64,000 nt of DNA from Shewanella polaris (lineage in GTDB: Bacteria; Pseudomonadota; Gammaproteobacteria; Enterobacterales; Shewanellaceae). Positions 63,915 through 64,000 of this stretch are shown piece after piece. Both the position numbers and the translations under genes were made by a program. Each line of letters begins with the position of its first letter. The stretch's first letter is position 1. Where the stretch lies: assembly GCF_006385555.1 (NCBI RefSeq), contig NZ_CP041036.1:1240001-1304000 (forward strand), read 5' to 3'. The notes beneath the pieces were generated by a model, which saw only the letters and a list, made by a program, of their open reading frames with translations, made no database searches and was not told the DNA's origin.

Positions 63915-64000
63915 AGGTGCTAATCATGGGTGTCACAAAGGCCATCGAATTGGCTCATATCATTCACCTGTCATTAATAATATCAGCAATGTTACGCGTC

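Noticed and set aside
1..64000. tRNA, rRNA, prophage or insertion-sequence genes
   Set aside because: I looked for cloverleaf tRNA arms, rRNA cores, integrases and transposases and saw none in the window.

Overview
The window reads as chromosomal DNA of a marine gammaproteobacterium, most likely Shewanella. The basis is the neighbourhood (yggS/pilT/pilU, hemH, yqgE-ruvX), the protein sequences, the moderate base composition and the style of intergenic repeats. This assignment comes from recognition, not from a search.

Layout. Positions 1-7.6 kb hold housekeeping genes: a truncated yggS, pilT-pilU, an outer-membrane barrel protein, a periplasmic glutathione peroxidase, hemH, a SUI1-type factor, yqgE and ruvX. 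Positions 8.0-11.9 kb hold a three-gene operon that makes and recycles glucosylglycerate (phosphatase, synthase, GH13 phosphorylase). A DUF4136-type lipoprotein follows. Positions 13.1-46.3 kb are one long surface-polysaccharide locus: rfaH, a leader with an ops/JUMPStart element, a Wza-like exporter, a four-helix-bundle protein, wzz, a CDP-3,6-dideoxyhexose cassette, wzx, a glycosyltransferase, a CMP-nonulosonate cassette, more glycosyltransferases, an acetyltransferase, wzy, ugd, an initiating sugar-phosphate transferase, galU, glmM and rfbBADC. The genes from wzx to the last glycosyltransferase (about 24-37 kb) are visibly more AT-rich than their flanks, as is usual for exchanged O-antigen/capsule cores.

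After the locus come a metallo-beta-lactamase/beta-CASP hydrolase, a MerR regulator divergent from a TonB receptor with a His-rich N-terminus, an S9 peptidase, a large LytS-PAS-GGDEF-EAL protein, a small remnant of a second S9 peptidase, and a TetR-linked aldehyde-metabolism cluster (YqhD-type dehydrogenase, CurA-type oxidoreductase, aldehyde dehydrogenase).

How the parts work together. RfaH, encoded just upstream, is expected to load at the ops site and carry RNA polymerase through the polysaccharide transcription unit, including past a hairpin inside the operon. The precursors made are CDP-3,6-dideoxyhexose, a CMP-nonulosonate, UDP-glucuronate and dTDP-L-rhamnose. The PGT starts the repeat unit, the glycosyltransferases extend it, Wzx flips it, Wzy and Wzz polymerise it, and the Wza-like protein may export it.

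Two things stand out. First, at least ten intergenic clusters are built from short hairpins separated by CTAG tetranucleotides; stems differ between hairpins while loops and layout are kept, and two clusters run into arrays of 10-bp units. Second, the nonulosonate cassette has a dehydratase, an RmlD-like reductase, a NeuB-like synthase and a PseF-like cytidylyltransferase but no aminotransferase. This suggests a 9-deoxy nonulosonate with oxygen rather than nitrogen at C7.
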